Virus record (IMG/VR): IMGVR_UViG_3300027522_001051
Span: 1-21,334 of that record
Strand: one strand, 5' to 3'
From: a virus
Length of the DNA: 21,334 nt
A program made the translations under genes and the position numbers. Under the pieces are notes generated by a model that made no database searches, was not told the origin of the DNA, and worked only from the letters and a program-made list of their open reading frames with translations. Positions 14,277-21,334 of the stretch are shown one piece after another. Within the stretch, counting starts at the first letter, position 1; every line of letters begins with the position of its first letter.

Positions 14277-16517
14277 TGCCACCATTGCAACAAATTTATT
14301 CAGAAGAACACGACTCTGGATGCGGCCCTTATTAGATTTAGCAAAGGCAGTCTTTAGTTTGCCCTTTGAAGCACCAACAAGATCATCTGATAAACCAGTA
14401 TTTTCGACATTCAAGGCATCACCACCGGGCAGGATAAAATACTGATCATATCCTACAGAGTCTAGAGCTACTACCTTATCTTTACGCATTTTTGACATTG
14501 CTGTTTCTAATGGCATATTATTTCCTGTTGACTCAGCTTTAGCAAGGATATAAGACCAAGTATTACGAGAAACAATACCCTTACGACCAGAACCAGCAAG
14601 GAAAAATCCAACCAAATTCATGTCTGGCACCCGTTTCTTGAGAGCAGAGAGCAATACTTGAGTGATGTTATTGCGACGAAAATCGTACTGTTTATTATTT
14701 ACAGGATCAATCAAAAGATTTTCTTTATCAAATGGAGAAACAATATCACTGGCAGTATAAGTTTGGCCGGCCTCTCTATAATCTTTAACACCATAAAGAT
14801 TATTACTAGCACCATCAGTCAGAAAAATTGTGTTAAGTTTCTGAACGCCTGTAGACTTTTTGTACTTAGGGAGAAAATCCATCATCATAATAATAGAATC
14901 ATTTAGCGGAGTTCCACCCAAGTAATAATTTCCAGGCGGGTTTTGAGGATAACCAGATACAGACCAATTCTCATATGTTTGAGACATGTATTTTGCAAGC
15001 ATCCAAATATAGTGCATTGATTTTTCTTCTTCAGCCGCAGACATTTTACTTGAAAAGAAGTTTAGCAACTTAACATCACGATCAATCATGATATCACCAT
15101 ATTCCATAACATCTAAACTGTCCATCTTGTTGGAAATCGAACGACCATTAAAAGCACTGGTGAAAGCAAATACTTCAAAAGGAATCTTAGTACGGCGACA
15201 GAACATAACCAACTGAAGTAGCTGTTCAACCGTTCCTTTCAGATTGTCTTGCATTGATCCAGACCAATCAAGCATAATAATCATACCGTGATTTGTAGCG
15301 CCAGGCAGAGTTGTTACTTTCTTGAACAGATCATCATTGAACTTGTAAGTGTGAAGCGCACCCATATCGAGACTACCAGTTTTGGCAGTTGAAGCACGAG
15401 CATACTGGTCAGCAGACTTCTTCATCTCAAATTCTTTGACCATGTAGGATACAGTCTTTTTAGATTCAGTCTTAAATTCTTTGATTTCATCCAAAGAAGT
15501 ATTAAACCACATATCAGATTCATAGTGATTTTCTAAATCTTCAATAATTGTTTTGTAATCTACGATATAATCTTCTGATTTCAATTTAGGAATACGAGCA
15601 TAAGTTTTCTCAAAAGCAGTATCATCAGCAAGAGTTTTCAATGCATCAGTTAAAGCAGTATCAGTTTTAGCTTCTGGAACAGCAGTTCCAGAACCAGAAC
15701 CATCACTACCAACTTCAGAACCTATACGTTCTTCAGAAATGGGGCCAGTAGGATCAGCAGAACCACTGCTGTTATTGCTGTTGCCATCAGTGTTACGAAT
15801 ATCTTGTCCATCATTTACTTCATCACTTTTATCAGAACCGGCTTCATTACCATCATTGGAATCATTTCCATTGTCATCGTTAGAATTACCATCGCCACTA
15901 GTATTATTTCCATTTTCACCTTCTTCACCAGAATCATTTCCATCAGTCTTTGCTTCTTTGTTTTCTTCTTCATTCATTTCTGCTTTCATGAAAGCATAAA
16001 GGTCTTCAGCAAGATCAAGAACTTCATCCTCAGTCTCAAGACTTTTTGCACGATTAACAAAGACATTTTCTTTCTCAGAAAACTTAACACCAGGCATCAT
16101 CTTAAAATATAGGTTGATACGATCAATTAAGTTTTGAGCATTTACATCCTCATCAGCAATCCCGAAAAAATCACGGGCAGCAAGAGCTTTATAACCTTTC
16201 TTAAAAAGATTAATAGAGCCAGGATATTTATTTTGTACAAACTTCTCAATACGAGCATCTTCAAGGATATTCACAAAAGAGTGATTCAATTTACGCTCCC
16301 TTGATTTATCAAGCATATCCATAGAAGTCCAGAGAGCGTGTCCAATCTCATGACAAACCATGAGCTCTTCTTCATCCTTGGAGATTTCATCTTTCCAAAT
16401 AGGAAGGCCTAACTCACGCTTCTTAATATTGAAGTAAGCAGTATCCATTGCCTTATTGACAACATGGATATCTTCTTCAGCGAGGAGTCGTGCAATCGTG
16501 TTTTTGTTTTTCATCAT
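14274..16517 (-). CDS. cobT: CobT-like protein: HExxH metallopeptidase-like domain plus VWA domain
   Basis: A 747-residue partner of the CobS-like ATPase. The N-terminal domain has CHEIGHALW (His56, Glu57, His60) and NILEDARIE (about 83-91), whose glutamates could be the third zinc ligand, as in gluzincin peptidases. A Ser/Asp/Asn/Gly-rich acidic linker covers about 183-285 (GNDSGEEG, NSNDDNGNDSNDGNEAG), as in CobT and other phage relatives. A VWA domain follows with the MIDAS motif DWSGS (417-421) in IIMLDWSGSM and a later LTDG. The promoter -10 lies six bases before the ATG and there is no Shine-Dalgarno, so the mRNA is probably leaderless. Either of two adjacent ATGs could be used. The peptidase motif is a striking addition to a chelatase-like protein; substrates are unknown. 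Confidence 0.92.
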   Translation of the reverse strand: MMKNKNTIARLLAEEDIHVVNKAMDTAYFNIKKRELGLPIWKDEISKDEEELMVCHEIGHALWTSMDMLDKSRERKLNHSFVNILEDARIEKFVQNKYPGSINLFKKGYKALAARDFFGIADEDVNAQNLIDRINLYFKMMPGVKFSEKENVFVNRAKSLETEDEVLDLAEDLYAFMKAEMNEEENKEAKTDGNDSGEEGENGNNTSGDGNSNDDNGNDSNDGNEAGSDKSDEVNDGQDIRNTDGNSNNSSGSADPTGPISEERIGSEVGSDGSGSGTAVPEAKTDTALTDALKTLADDTAFEKTYARIPKLKSEDYIVDYKTIIEDLENHYESDMWFNTSLDEIKEFKTESKKTVSYMVKEFEMKKSADQYARASTAKTGSLDMGALHTYKFNDDLFKKVTTLPGATNHGMIIMLDWSGSMQDNLKGTVEQLLQLVMFCRRTKIPFEVFAFTSAFNGRSISNKMDSLDVMEYGDIMIDRDVKLLNFFSSKMSAAEEEKSMHYIWMLAKYMSQTYENWSVSGYPQNPPGNYYLGGTPLNDSIIMMMDFLPKYKKSTGVQKLNTIFLTDGASNNLYGVKDYREAGQTYTASDIVSPFDKENLLIDPVNNKQYDFRRNNITQVLLSALKKRVPDMNLVGFFLAGSGRKGIVSRNTWSYILAKAESTGNNMPLETAMSKMRKDKVVALDSVGYDQYFILPGGDALNVENTGLSDDLVGASKGKLKTAFAKSNKGRIQSRVLLNKFVAMVA

Positions 16518-16523
16518 ATTATA

Positions 16524-16552
16524 ATATTACCATATAGAAAGGGTTTTGTCAA
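16524..16552 (-). promoter_or_regulatory. Promoter for cobT (leaderless start predicted)
   Basis: TTGACA (16547-16552), 17-base spacer, TAATAT (16524-16529), then TATAAT directly before ATG ATG. The -10 to ATG distance of six bases matches the gp43 promoter. Confidence 0.65.
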
Positions 16553-16560
16553 GCATTATT

Positions 16561-16770
16561 TTAGGCAATAACACTTTTATTTGCAAATAATTTTAGACCA
16601 GAAAATAGGGTAAAACCATCGATTCCCCGTATTTTGACCATAACCTCAAGGTCAATTCCGGCCTTAGTACGAACATTCGAAATCGTACCAACACCAAGCG
16701 GCGTGTCGATCATCTTACCTTCAGCACTCCAAAGGTCTTCCATAAATTGTTTTTCGGGAAAATTTGTCAT
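16561..16770 (-). CDS. Small hypothetical protein
   Basis: A 69-residue protein I do not recognise. It starts MTNFPEKQFMEDLW and holds a beta-rich stretch (TPLGVGTISNVRTKAGIDLEVMVKI) ending in LFANKSVIA. The short strand pattern could be a small SH3-like barrel, but there is no motif to prove it. ATG 16770 has GAGAGG eight bases upstream; a longer version from GTG 16797 is unlikely. It has its own promoter and sits just before the CobT/CobS pair. Confidence 0.7.
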   Translation of the reverse strand: MTNFPEKQFMEDLWSAEGKMIDTPLGVGTISNVRTKAGIDLEVMVKIRGIDGFTLFSGLKLFANKSVIA

Positions 16771-16804
16771 ATCAATAACCTCTCTTGTTTCTCTCACTAT
16801 ATAC

Positions 16805-16833
16805 AGTATCGCATATATAGATCAGTTTGTCAA
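16805..16833 (-). promoter_or_regulatory. Promoter for the small hypothetical gene
   Basis: TTGACA (16828-16833), 17-base spacer, GATACT (16805-16810), then a short leader of about 30 bases with a normal Shine-Dalgarno. The -10 is weaker than in the other promoters. Confidence 0.6.
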
Positions 16834-16885
16834 GCAAATAGTGGCTATTAATCAAGATTTAGGTCATTTTTTTAGGTTTTATGCA

Positions 16886-16908
16886 AAAGTGTGACATTTT
16901 TGTCACTA
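16886..16908 (-). repeat. 3'-end hairpin repeat, copy 2 (after 2OG oxygenase)
   Basis: Copy of the element at 14254-14276, three bases after the stop of the 2OG gene. On the transcript GTGAC pairs with GTCAC around AAAAAT, followed by ACTTTT, so it could be a short terminator for the upstream accessory run. The 141-base gap here otherwise holds only the promoter. Confidence 0.6.
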
Positions 16909-16911
16909 CTA

Positions 16912-17445
16912 TCACGCCAGCACAGTAAAGTCTATAGCTATTCTCTTTACAGTAGTATTTATATCTGTTGCCCTATGTTCAACTAAAGGGTCAAAACATA
17001 AAAATGTACCTGGCGTTAGGATATGTTCCTTGCCCCCGTGGTAGAAATTTCCACCATATTCTTGGGGCCATTCTGCATGGAGGAGTCCTAGAATTTTTAT
17101 TACCTTCATATTTTTAGGAATATCATCCTTGTGATCTGTGTGTAAATTATCATTTCTATATTTGTCTTTAATTGCAGCTCCACACCACAACATTTGAGGT
17201 TTGAAGAAATTGTTTCCATCCTTGATCATTTTGTTATATATCATTAAAAGTACCATATGTGATATACCCTCAAGGAATTTGCTGCCCGGAATCTCACTTC
17301 CGTCATATATGGTAAGTTTAGGATGTTTTTTCTCAAAAGCTGTACCTTTGGGATAAGTGAAACTCCAACGTTGTTCATTCTGTACTTGCGTCCTTAGATA
17401 TTCTAAAATCATAGGCGGGATTGCATTTTCAATTCTTTCAACCAT
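16912..17445 (-). CDS. 2OG-Fe(II) oxygenase, P4H-like
   Basis: A 177-residue dioxygenase. Iron ligands His102 and Asp104 lie in NLHTDHKDD, the distal His157 in FDPLVEHRAT, and the 2-oxoglutarate-binding Arg168 in VKRIAIDF. The stretch HAEWPQEYGGNFYHGG with PGTFLCF is the usual middle of phage P4H-like proteins. It overlaps the upstream DNA methyltransferase stop by one base (TAATG). It is not obviously a copy of the other oxygenases here. Substrate unknown. Confidence 0.88.
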   Translation of the reverse strand: MVERIENAIPPMILEYLRTQVQNEQRWSFTYPKGTAFEKKHPKLTIYDGSEIPGSKFLEGISHMVLLMIYNKMIKDGNNFFKPQMLWCGAAIKDKYRNDNLHTDHKDDIPKNMKVIKILGLLHAEWPQEYGGNFYHGGKEHILTPGTFLCFDPLVEHRATDINTTVKRIAIDFTVLA

Positions 17446-17969
17446 TATATTCTCCCAAAAAATTCTGTAGATGACGATTCTTTACCAAACAAATACCAAG
17501 CACAATTATCTTTGCCTGTCATATTACCAAACCACTTAATTCGGCCGACACTTACGATCTTATTGCATAAGGGCATATACTCACGACTCTGTTTGGTATG
17601 CATCCAATCTGCATCAAAAAGTAGCCATGTTGGTTTAAATTTTATAAAATGTTCAATCATTGGATGAAGCATTTTTCTATCCCAAGGCGGATTTGTTATT
17701 ATATATTCAGATTCTTCTAACTCACAACTTGTTAATTGTGAATAATCATTTTTAAATACACGTTTATTTTGTGGTTCAATATCACTTGCCCATGTACAAA
17801 CAGCACCTTCTATCAAATTTTCAATGTGATTTGCCAACGTGCCATCACCAGCACATGGCTCTGCAAAATCAAAAGTCTCTGGTAAATGTTCAACTAATGG
17901 AATTACGGCCTCAATCGGTGTAGGATAGAAGTCTCTAGGTTTGCGTTCAAAGTCTGATCGTTTTCCCAT
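17445..17969 (-). CDS. DNA methyltransferase (N6-adenine type, small)
   Basis: A 174-residue class I SAM methyltransferase with the features of a small phage adenine methyltransferase: DFYPTP near the start, SAM motif I FAEPCAGDGTL (about 35-45) and the catalytic NPPW (93-96) in IITNPPWD. There is no separate target-recognition domain, so its specificity is unknown. ATG 17969 is preceded by GGGGTGG at five bases and lies two bases after the SufT-like stop; a GTG at 17978 would add three residues. It could protect phage DNA from restriction or mark it. An RNA or protein substrate with an NPPW motif cannot be excluded. Confidence 0.87.
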   Translation of the reverse strand: MGKRSDFERKPRDFYPTPIEAVIPLVEHLPETFDFAEPCAGDGTLANHIENLIEGAVCTWASDIEPQNKRVFKNDYSQLTSCELEESEYIITNPPWDRKMLHPMIEHFIKFKPTWLLFDADWMHTKQSREYMPLCNKIVSVGRIKWFGNMTGKDNCAWYLFGKESSSTEFFGRI

Positions 17970-17971
17970 TA

Positions 17972-18274
17972 TTACCACCCCATAATCATTTTTACTTCTT
18001 CTGAAACAGACTCCATAGTAAATGGAGGGTCAAATGTTGTTATGACCTCAACATGTTCTACTCCGGGCGCATATCCAGCCTGTCTTATATTCTCTGTAAT
18101 CTCATCTGCAAAACCACACCAAGCACTTGTGAGCGTGTGGGTGATTGTGACCCATGCGTTTTTCTCCTCAACCTTTATATCATATATTAAGCCAAGGTCA
18201 TATACATTAATACTGATTTCTGGATCATGGACTTGTTTTAAATTTTCAATAATTTGATTGTAATCTATTTTCAT
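17972..18274 (-). CDS. MIP18/SufT (DUF59)-like Fe-S assembly protein
   Basis: A 100-residue protein of the MIP18/PaaD/SufT family, which helps deliver iron-sulfur clusters. It matches from end to end: VHDPEISINVYDLGLIYDIKV (15-35), then ITHTLTSAWC with the family cysteine at 53, and FDPPFTMESVSEEVKMIMGW at the end. The start overlaps the upstream oxygenase stop (ATGA). It sits beside iron enzymes (several 2OG oxygenases), which may be relevant, although those use mononuclear iron, not clusters. No other Fe-S assembly gene is seen here, so it would have to work with host SUF components. Confidence 0.92.
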   Translation of the reverse strand: MKIDYNQIIENLKQVHDPEISINVYDLGLIYDIKVEEKNAWVTITHTLTSAWCGFADEITENIRQAGYAPGVEHVEVITTFDPPFTMESVSEEVKMIMGW

Positions 18275-18876
18275 TTCATAATCACCCTAAAATTAGATGC
18301 TAAACTTACTCGTACATCATCTGTTTTATTTTCCATAACACCATGCTCTAACCAACTTGGAAATAGTATCAATTCTCCAGAACTAAACTCTTTCTTCTGA
18401 GTTAACGTGTGATACTTATTTTTTAGTAAGGGAACCGAACTATCCATTACAGGTAGAGCTCTAGGGTCTTTAAAATATAAAGGAGAATTACCAGTTGCAG
18501 TTAAGTAGTAAACACAAGACCAATGGCTATCTTCATGTATGTGTAGGGGAGCATAGTCTCCCTTTCGAAAAATGTTTGCCCAGCTGTCGTTATAAACTAT
18601 TTCTACACCATCAATATATAAAGGTTTCAAAATTAGATTGACAATATTTGAAATACCAGATTTCAATTCGTCAAACACTGGTTGATTAAGTAAATTTGGT
18701 GGAGTAGCAACACCATATGCATCAAGCTTATCTTGAGAAGTTTTTTCTAATATTCGACTTTCCCATTGCAAAATCTCCTTCACCCAAACTTTATTATCAC
18801 CAATAGGAAACTTTAGTCTGTAGGAATAGGTGCTATATGCATCAAGTACTTCTCTATTAACATTAACCTCTGTCAT
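18271..18876 (-). CDS. 2OG-Fe(II) oxygenase, Oxy_5-like
   Basis: A 201-residue oxygenase of the 2OG-Fe(II)_Oxy_5 type: SWANIFRKGDYAPLHIHEDSHWS, with the HxH iron site (His112 and His114), CVYYL, then FPSWLEHGV (distal His178) and RVSLASNF (Arg189). The same layout occurs in the gp45-operon oxygenase at 11268-12317. ATG 18876 is chosen; the longer frame from GTG 18900 lies inside the previous gene. The start overlaps the upstream methyltransferase end by 14 bases, and its Shine-Dalgarno is weak (AAAG), so translation is likely coupled. Substrate unknown. Confidence 0.88.
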   Translation of the reverse strand: MTEVNVNREVLDAYSTYSYRLKFPIGDNKVWVKEILQWESRILEKTSQDKLDAYGVATPPNLLNQPVFDELKSGISNIVNLILKPLYIDGVEIVYNDSWANIFRKGDYAPLHIHEDSHWSCVYYLTATGNSPLYFKDPRALPVMDSSVPLLKNKYHTLTQKKEFSSGELILFPSWLEHGVMENKTDDVRVSLASNFRVIMK

Positions 18877-19465
18877 GATCTTTATCCCAGTTGTATACAC
18901 TAAAATACCCTCTTAAATGAGGAACAATAGAATTGCTGTGGAAGAATGTATCCTTTAATTCAACACATTTAAATCCAATCACATTAAAGAGCTCTTGTAG
19001 TTGTTTCTCACTAAAACGATATGGGCCAGCATCAATAGATGGGTGCATTCTAGGCTCATAAGGACTCATAACCTTCAACACAATATAACTTTTTTCATGA
19101 GTTATATCATTAAGCATTTTAAAATATTTAATTCTATTCTTTAGATGATAAATATTATGAAGCAATCCTCTATCAAAAACTATGTCGTATCTTTGATCTA
19201 GTTTAGAATCTAGTGCATCATCTATAATAAAATTTTTAACATCATACTCTAGAGCATTTACAATATCTGTGCCTGTAGTATTAGTAAATCCTAATTTTTG
19301 TATGTAATGAATTTGTGATCCTGTACCACAACCCAAATCAATAATCTTTTGATTTTTTATTGTAACACTGTAATCTTTAAAAAACTTTTTAAAATCTGGA
19401 TCAAATTTATCATAATCCCACGGAGGACTTTTCTTATCATATTGAGTTTGCCACTTATGTTTCAT
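18863..19465 (-). CDS. SAM-dependent methyltransferase, thiopurine/TehB-like
   Basis: A 200-residue class I methyltransferase. SAM motif I is IIDLGCGTGSQ (41-51); a later FDRGLLHNI (about 97-105) and the SPPWDYDKF start resemble the thiopurine methyltransferase/TehB group that acts on small molecules. No DNA-methyltransferase NPPY motif is present. The ATG has GGGAG seven bases away, and it follows gp46 by 20 bases. What it methylates in infected cells is unknown; small-molecule or protein targets are possible. Confidence 0.83.
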   Translation of the reverse strand: MKHKWQTQYDKKSPPWDYDKFDPDFKKFFKDYSVTIKNQKIIDLGCGTGSQIHYIQKLGFTNTTGTDIVNALEYDVKNFIIDDALDSKLDQRYDIVFDRGLLHNIYHLKNRIKYFKMLNDITHEKSYIVLKVMSPYEPRMHPSIDAGPYRFSEKQLQELFNVIGFKCVELKDTFFHSNSIVPHLRGYFSVYNWDKDHDRG

Positions 19466-19485
19466 AATTACTCCCAGAATATTTT

Positions 19486-21195
19486 TTATTTGGTAACATG
19501 ACTAAAATTTTTCACCTTATCAAATCGTATTGTATTTCTAAATTTGTCAACCAGTTGATCTTGTTTATGGCTGATCACAAACACATTCTCATCACCCAAT
19601 GTATTGAGAATTTTTAGAAACTCATCTGTTCCTGTGCCGTCAAGTGAGCTGTCAAAGATTTCATCCAGTATCAATAGGTTCGTGTTCGTGCTGTTCTTCA
19701 TCTTTGCAACGGCTCTCCAAGTGAACAACAATGCAAGGTCAATACGCATCTTCTCACCTTCACTAAATGATGTATAAGAAAAATCATCACGGTATCGTGA
19801 CTTGATTGTTTCCTCAAAATTTTCATCCAGAGTAAAGTTAACATAAAACTCCATAGACGTTAGATAGGTATTAATCAGCTTGTTCATGATAGGAAGGTAC
19901 TGCTTGATGATCTTGGTCTTGATACCTGTATCAGTAAGCATACTTCTGGATGCTTCTGCATAAGTCTTATCTTCTCGTAGATTTGATTTAATTTTTACAA
20001 GGGCACTTAAAGATTCTTGTAGACGCTTAATTTCATTGTGATCACTTTCTTCTATGTTACCATTTTCTAAATGATCAACTTCAGCATGTAACTTCGCATT
20101 AAACTTTTCCAACTCACCAATAGAACTATTTTCCTTAGCTACCTCAACATTATTTGTTTGTATATTTTTATTTACATCGTTAATAATATTAATTTTTGAT
20201 TCAGTTGCACTAATCTCATCAATAAGTTCTTTGATACCAGAAGATAATTTATTTGATTTAGAATTTTCAGTGGTTATCATTTCTTCTTTGAAAACTTCAT
20301 CAATATGTTGCTGACATGTTGGGCAGTCTTCATTCTTTTCAAAAAATTTAATCAGTCGAGTGTGTGATCTATGTTTCTCTTTTAATTGAGAATGTAAGTC
20401 TTTAAGCTTAGTATACTTATCTTCAACCTTGGTAGAATTTTCAATCTTCTTATGCATAATGATAACATCATCTTGAAGATCATTAATACGTCTATGCTTC
20501 TTGAAAACTTCTTCCTCATTACCAACAATAAGATTTCTTTTTTCAACTAGAAGCTTTCGTTTATTTTCTTCAAGGTCTTCTACATATTTTTCTTTTAGTC
20601 GAACTTCACTTTCTGCTAAACGATAATCAAAATCTACTTTAGTAAAATCATCATCAATAGATTTTAATTTTTGTTTTAACAACATGTTCATTAGAGAGAA
20701 AATTTGAATATCAAGAATTTCCTCAACAACCTCACGGCGATGACGAGCCTTTAATTGCATGAAGGGTATAAACGTAGATGATCCTAGAATAACAACCTGA
20801 GTAAAACTACGATAATTTAGTTTGAGTATTTGTTGTTCTAGATATTTCTGGTAATCTCTAGCATTTGCATCTTGATTATACATCTTATCATTGATGTAAA
20901 TTTCAAACACATTTGGTTTAATGCCACGAACAACTCTAACTTGTTTTGATCCAATAGAAAACTCTACCTCAACTACAGCTGCACTGCCATTGACAGTATT
21001 AACCAACTGATTTTTGTTGATACTACGAAACGCCTTACCAAACAAACCAAAGCACAATGCATCTAAAATTGTAGACTTACCAGCACCATTATCACCAATA
21101 ATAAGAGTAGTAGAGTCTTTGTTAAGATCAATTTCTGTGAAATTGTTGCCTGTTGATAAAAAGTTCTTCCATTTCACCTTCTTAAATATTATCAA
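19486..21195 (-). CDS. gp46: Recombination endonuclease subunit gp46 (SbcC/Rad50-like)
   Basis: The ATPase half of the gp46/47 nuclease, which resects DNA ends for phage recombination and host DNA breakdown. It is 569 residues (T4: 560). Walker A is GDNGAGKS (34-41), a long coiled coil spans about 190-420 and is split by a zinc hook CPTC (291-294), the ABC signature is FSEGEK (477-482), Walker B is LLILDE (507-512) and the switch His is 543 (VISHKQD). The start codon is TTG (21195-21193), overlapping the gp47 stop (TTGA); no ATG or GTG start fits between the upstream in-frame stop and this point, and AGGA lies nine bases upstream. Confidence 0.96.
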   Translation of the reverse strand: MIIFKKVKWKNFLSTGNNFTEIDLNKDSTTLIIGDNGAGKSTILDALCFGLFGKAFRSINKNQLVNTVNGSAAVVEVEFSIGSKQVRVVRGIKPNVFEIYINDKMYNQDANARDYQKYLEQQILKLNYRSFTQVVILGSSTFIPFMQLKARHRREVVEEILDIQIFSLMNMLLKQKLKSIDDDFTKVDFDYRLAESEVRLKEKYVEDLEENKRKLLVEKRNLIVGNEEEVFKKHRRINDLQDDVIIMHKKIENSTKVEDKYTKLKDLHSQLKEKHRSHTRLIKFFEKNEDCPTCQQHIDEVFKEEMITTENSKSNKLSSGIKELIDEISATESKINIINDVNKNIQTNNVEVAKENSSIGELEKFNAKLHAEVDHLENGNIEESDHNEIKRLQESLSALVKIKSNLREDKTYAEASRSMLTDTGIKTKIIKQYLPIMNKLINTYLTSMEFYVNFTLDENFEETIKSRYRDDFSYTSFSEGEKMRIDLALLFTWRAVAKMKNSTNTNLLILDEIFDSSLDGTGTDEFLKILNTLGDENVFVISHKQDQLVDKFRNTIRFDKVKNFSHVTK

Positions 21196-21334
21196 ATTTC
21201 TAAATCCTGTGTCTCTTTAAAAAATGGTTCAAGCCCACATCCATCAAAATTTAACATTTTTTCATAGACTATAATTGGACGTTTACTTTTACTCTCTTTT
21301 TGATTTAACCATGTAGATATTGTATTTTCTACAG
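21192..21334 (-). CDS. gp47: Recombination endonuclease subunit gp47, C-terminal end only
   Basis: The last 46 residues of a gene cut by the right edge. The frame reads ..NTISTWLNQKESKSKRPIIV, then YEKMLNFDGCGLEPFFKE, ending TQDLEI. Position directly before gp46, with stop/start overlap TTGA, is where gp47 (SbcD/Mre11-like nuclease) lies in T4 phages. The identification rests mainly on this order; the catalytic part is outside the window. Confidence 0.75.
   Translation of the reverse strand, partial: VENTISTWLNQKESKSKRPIIVYEKMLNFDGCGLEPFFKETQDLEI

Noticed and set aside
14147-14293. Longer cobS start (extra 49 residues)
   Set aside because: The extension would translate the promoter, palindrome and the end of cobT; the downstream ATG with a Shine-Dalgarno fits better.
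15820-15960. Possible tandem DNA repeat in the GAT/AAT-rich part of cobT
   Set aside because: It is codon-level low complexity encoding an acidic linker, with no fixed repeat unit.
15739-16112. Plus-strand serine/proline/leucine-rich frames
   Set aside because: They are the complement of the Asp/Asn/Gly/Ser low-complexity linker of the CobT-like protein.
1-21334. CRISPR array, tRNA or transposase
   Set aside because: I found no regularly spaced direct repeats, no cloverleaf, and no integrase or transposase motif on either strand; weak cases could be missed by eye.

Overview
This is an AT-rich segment of a T4-like (myovirus-type) phage genome. Every supported gene lies on the minus strand, so the window reads right to left. 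The core is the T4 DNA-replication and recombination module in T4 order: gp47 (3' end only), gp46, gp45 (sliding clamp), gp44 and gp62 (clamp loader), RegA (translational repressor) and gp43 (family B DNA polymerase). The accessory genes (Hsp20, a CobS/CobT-like pair, a SufT/MIP18-like protein, many 2OG-Fe(II) oxygenases) are typical of marine T4-like phages that infect cyanobacteria or SAR11-type alphaproteobacteria. The host cannot be fixed from the sequence. A ROSE-like RNA thermometer upstream of hsp20 slightly favours a proteobacterial host.

Layout, right to left in transcription order. (1) 21334-19486: end of gp47, then gp46. (2) 19465-16912: a tight run of SAM methyltransferase, 2OG oxygenase, MIP18/SufT-like protein, small DNA methyltransferase and another 2OG oxygenase, ending at a short repeated hairpin. 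(3) 16770-12983: a small unknown gene, a CobT-like protein (HExxH plus VWA domains) and its CobS-like AAA+ partner, each with its own TTGACA-N17 promoter. (4) 12949-12348: hsp20 with a structured leader and a strong terminator. (5) 12368-9371: a promoter nested in that terminator, then a 2OG oxygenase, a DUF3310 protein, gp45 and gp44. (6) 9374-5477: two tandem 2OG oxygenases, a DUF6817-like protein, gp62, RegA, and a RimK-type ATP-grasp/aspartic-protease fusion that starts with what looks like a T4 capsid-targeting sequence. (7) 5469-1: gp43 from its own promoter, a protein distantly like DUF4338 (DruA), a DUF262-HNH nuclease with its own promoter and folded leader, and the start of another gene cut by the window edge.

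The replication genes make a complete T4-type polymerase, clamp and clamp loader, with RegA setting translation levels and gp46/47 processing ends for recombination. The genes inserted between them probably modify or protect proteins and nucleic acids during infection. The most interesting points are the likely packaged (injected) glutamate-ligase/protease, the ROSE-type thermometer, the promoter inside a terminator, the gp43 leader hairpin, and the DUF262-HNH plus DruA-like pair behind the polymerase gene. No intergenic stretch exceeds about 165 bases, and I found no tRNA, CRISPR or insertion sequence.
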